From Bacteroidota bacterium (GTDB lineage: Bacteria > Bacteroidota > Rhodothermia > Rhodothermales > UBA10348): 9,347 nucleotides of DNA. This document shows, in pieces, positions 7,086 to 9,347 of the stretch. The stretch spans positions 1 through 9,347 of the forward strand of contig SMXK01000156.1 in the NCBI GenBank assembly GCA_004356265.1, given 5' to 3'. Every line of letters starts with the position of its first letter. Within the stretch, counting starts at the first letter, position 1. The notes beneath the pieces are model-generated. The model made no database searches. It was given only the letters and a program-made list of their open reading frames with translations, and had not been told where the DNA came from. The translations under genes were made by a program, and so were the position numbers.

Positions 7086-8363
7086 ATGAGTGACCAAAAA
7101 GGCGACGACGTAATCAGATGTTCTTTCTGTGGCAGAACAGCCCACGAAGTCACGTCGATGGTTGCTGGTCCCGATGTATATATATGCGACCGATGTATCA
7201 CGGATGCGTCCGGCATCGTCAGTAATGACGGAACGGAGCGTCAGCCTGCCGATGCGAAGGTAACCCCATCGCGGTCAATTGCTTCGAGTAAACGTCTGAA
7301 TCCATTCGAAATGAAAGCGGCACTGGACGAATATGTGATCGGACAAGATAATGCAAAGAAAGCCCTCTCGGTTGCTGTTTATAATCACTACAAACGGATT
7401 GACGCACACGAATACGATAATGACTATGGCGATGTCGAGCTGGAAAAATCAAACATTCTGCTGATCGGTCCCACAGGCACAGGCAAAACATTGCTTGCCC
7501 GAACACTTGCCCGTGTTCTGGACGTCCCTTTTTCTATATCTGATGCCACAGCGTTGACTGAGGCTGGATATGTGGGTGAGGACGTTGAAACCATATTGTC
7601 TCACCTCCTGCACGCCTCCGATTTCGATGTTGAACGTGCGCAGCGTGGAATTATTTATATCGACGAAATGGACAAGGTGGCCCGCAAGTCTGATAATGCG
7701 TCGATAACGCGGGATGTATCCGGAGAAGGTGTACAGCAGGCGCTTCTGAAAATTCTGGAGGGGACCGTGGCTGGAGTACCTCCCAAAGGAGGCCGCAAAC
7801 ATCCCGAGCAAAGCCTGATCAATATCGATACGACCAATATCCTCTTTATTTGTGGTGGCGCTTTCGATGGCCTTAGCGAGGTGATTGCTCGCAGAGTTTC
7901 AACCAGTTCGATGGGCTTCACCTCCGAAGCCGGTAAAACAATTGACAAACACCACCCGAATATTTTTGAAATGGTTGAGCCGGATGATCTGCTGAAATTC
8001 GGACTCATTCCCGAGCTCATAGGGCGTCTTCCTGTGCTGGCTGCTCTGTCATCACTCACTCCCGAGGCTATGAGAAATATTCTGCTTGAGCCGAGGAATG
8101 CTTTGCTGAAGCAATATCAAAAACTTTTTGCCATGGACGGTATGGAGCTTGTATTTGAACCAGACGCCATCGATGCCGTAGTCGAACGCGCCCAGGCCCT
8201 CGGCACTGGGGCCCGCGGCCTCCGATCTGTCCTGGAAGACACCATGCTGGACATCATGTTCAATGTCCATTCTATGGGCGACATAGCACTTTGCCGTATT
8301 ACTGCGGACACCGTCAGGCATAAATCAGAGCCAGAATTCGAGAAACGACGAGCTTCTGCATGA
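7086..8363 (+). CDS. clpX: ATP-dependent Clp protease ATP-binding subunit ClpX
   Basis: ClpX is a hexameric AAA+ unfoldase that recognises tagged substrates and threads them into the ClpP peptidase. The N-terminal zinc-binding domain has C12, C15, C34 and C37. A linker (about 38-70) leads to the AAA+ core. Core motifs are Walker A GPTGTGKT (128-135), pore-1 loop GYVG (161-164), Walker B IIYIDE (189-194), pore-2 region RDVSGEGVQQ (209-218) and RKH loop (237-239). The arginine finger is R314 in LIGRLP and sensor 2 is GARGLR (375-380). The ClpP-docking loop reads MGF (276-278) instead of the usual IGF. Its 425-residue length is normal. AAGGA at 7070-7074 is a possible Shine-Dalgarno site but 11 bases from the ATG, rather far. 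No clpP or tig lies directly upstream, unlike many genomes; the upstream gene is divergent. It ends in its own terminator and is probably monocistronic. Confidence 0.99.
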   Translation: MSDQKGDDVIRCSFCGRTAHEVTSMVAGPDVYICDRCITDASGIVSNDGTERQPADAKVTPSRSIASSKRLNPFEMKAALDEYVIGQDNAKKALSVAVYNHYKRIDAHEYDNDYGDVELEKSNILLIGPTGTGKTLLARTLARVLDVPFSISDATALTEAGYVGEDVETILSHLLHASDFDVERAQRGIIYIDEMDKVARKSDNASITRDVSGEGVQQALLKILEGTVAGVPPKGGRKHPEQSLINIDTTNILFICGGAFDGLSEVIARRVSTSSMGFTSEAGKTIDKHHPNIFEMVEPDDLLKFGLIPELIGRLPVLAALSSLTPEAMRNILLEPRNALLKQYQKLFAMDGMELVFEPDAIDAVVERAQALGTGARGLRSVLEDTMLDIMFNVHSMGDIALCRITADTVRHKSEPEFEKRRASA

Positions 8364-8388
8364 TATTCCGGGTAATCGGATGTAATTG

Positions 8389-8423
8389 AGGCCTGATGAC
8401 AGTCGTCGTCGGGCCTTTTTTTT
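8389..8423 (+). terminator. Intrinsic (rho-independent) terminator after clpX
   Basis: The left arm AGGCCTGATGAC (8389-8400), loop AGTC and right arm GTCGTCGGGCCT (8405-8416) form a 12-pair stem with two G-U pairs and a tetraloop. A run of eight T residues (8416-8423) follows. It begins 26 bases after the clpX stop, points in the same direction and separates clpX from the next gene. Confidence 0.93.
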
Positions 8424-8462
8424 GGTATTTTGTGGGATTGATAGACATTAACCCCCAGCAGT

Positions 8463-9347
8463 GTGATACGAGACCGGGTCCTTGACTCCGTAAAATATTA
8501 TTCGTCCGGCCTCATCCATGAATTAGAGGTCAAACACATTTTTGTGGGTGCCCAAGCGATCGCTTTTAAAGTGATTGTGACGTTCATCCCTGCGGTAATT
8601 CTGGCCAGTGGTTTGATTGGTCAGTTTCTAAGAGGTGAGGAAACGTTCAAATACGTTGAAAACGTCATCAGGGAGTTCCTGCCTACCTATCAAAGCGACA
8701 GTATCATCGCGATGATTCGGGACTTGCAAGACGTGTCGAACACACTCACTCTTGTGGGCGTATTCGGATTGTTGTTTGCAGCCGTTACTCTATTCACGAC
8801 TCTCAGAACTGTTTTTGCAAATATTTTTCAGGATGAATGGCACGAACATCGAAGTATTCTAAGGGGATATCTGTTTGACTTCCGAATGGTTTTGCAGGTG
8901 GGTGTGTTCTTCATCTTGTCTATCGCCATTACGATTATTCTGCAAACGGTAGATTCGTCAGGCACGGCGTTTCTGAATGAGATCGGGATCGACATTCAAT
9001 GGATTCAGGAAGGGTGGCGAGGAATATTTACGTCTACAGGAAAATTCCTGCCGTTCTTGCTGAGCACGATGGTCTTTTTCCAACTCTTCTATTTCATGCC
9101 GATCCCTCGCTCGGCCTTTAAGAGTGCACTGATCGGAGCTGTCATCACCGCGGTGGCATGGGAATTCGCGAAGATCGCGTTCACGTCGTATGCGACCGGA
9201 ATAGGAGGATTTGAACAAGGCTGGTTTACGAGCCTCGGTGATTCGTTTCTGCTCGTTTTTGCGACCGTATTCTGGGCCTATTATTCGGGTGTACTTTTGA
9301 GTCTTGGTGCCATTGTTACGCTATTGCACGAACGCCGTCATCGCGCC
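8463..9347 (+). CDS. YihY/BrkB-family inner-membrane protein (formerly annotated ribonuclease BN), partial at window edge
   Basis: I translated 295 codons from GTG 8463; the frame is open to the last base, so the C terminus is missing. In this frame TAG occurs at 8442-8444 and no ATG appears until codon 84, inside the conserved protein, so GTG is the best start. The sequence shows about six membrane segments: roughly 29-53, 94-118, 142-163, 195-213, 221-241 and 262-288. The family's C-terminal core is clear: FYFMPIPRSAFKSALIGAV, then AWEFAKIAFTSYA, then a SLGDSFLLVFATVFWAYYSG helix. The family is usually about 280-320 residues, so little is probably lost. The old ribonuclease BN name came from a misassignment; the real function, possibly transport, is unknown. 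It lies 39 bases beyond the clpX terminator and must have its own promoter. TTGGTATTTTG (8422-8432) overlaps the terminator's T-run and is a weak candidate. Confidence 0.92.
   Translation, partial: MIRDRVLDSVKYYSSGLIHELEVKHIFVGAQAIAFKVIVTFIPAVILASGLIGQFLRGEETFKYVENVIREFLPTYQSDSIIAMIRDLQDVSNTLTLVGVFGLLFAAVTLFTTLRTVFANIFQDEWHEHRSILRGYLFDFRMVLQVGVFFILSIAITIILQTVDSSGTAFLNEIGIDIQWIQEGWRGIFTSTGKFLPFLLSTMVFFQLFYFMPIPRSAFKSALIGAVITAVAWEFAKIAFTSYATGIGGFEQGWFTSLGDSFLLVFATVFWAYYSGVLLSLGAIVTLLHERRHRA

Noticed and set aside
1..9347. CRISPR array, mobile element, tRNA/rRNA, biosynthetic or defence cluster
   Set aside because: No spaced direct repeats, no transposase or integrase, no cloverleaf or rRNA segment, and every substantial gene belongs to a known housekeeping or envelope family.

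Overview
The window looks like ordinary chromosomal housekeeping sequence from a bacterium of the Bacteroidota / Balneolota-Rhodothermota (FCB) neighbourhood. I infer this from the style of the proteins: a deoxynucleoside kinase of the Cytophaga type, a TonB-plug outer-membrane protein and a Bacteroidota-like ClpX. Shine-Dalgarno sites are also weak or absent at most starts, as is usual in that group. Base composition is near 50% GC by eye. The taxonomic guess is moderate to low confidence.

Layout. Bases 1-2076 (minus strand) hold the first 692 codons of valyl-tRNA synthetase, cut by the window edge. A divergent intergenic region of about 170 bases follows. On the plus strand come a deoxynucleoside kinase (2248-2949), a TonB-plug outer-membrane beta-barrel protein only 6 bases later (2956-4995), and, after a 92-base gap, an EcsC-family protein (5088-5939). 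A minus-strand RsmB/NOP-type m5C RNA methyltransferase (5882-6928) converges on ecsC and overlaps it by 58 bases. A second divergent intergenic region (6929-7085) leads to clpX (7086-8363), which ends in a very good intrinsic terminator (8389-8423). The last gene is a YihY/BrkB-family inner-membrane protein starting at GTG 8463 and running off the right edge (295 codons present).

The genes cover tRNA charging, deoxynucleotide salvage, RNA methylation, protein unfolding and proteolysis, and envelope functions. They do not form a recognisable single pathway. No gene-free stretch exceeds 300 bases. I see no mobile element, CRISPR array, tRNA or rRNA, and nothing that looks like an undescribed defence or biosynthetic system. 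The points worth a second look are small: a variant KMSKS motif in ValS, a variant IGF loop in ClpX and a clpX without an adjacent clpP, a 3' overlap between convergent genes, a six-codon mini-ORF whose stop overlaps the ecsC start, and a shared 11-mer in two upstream regions.
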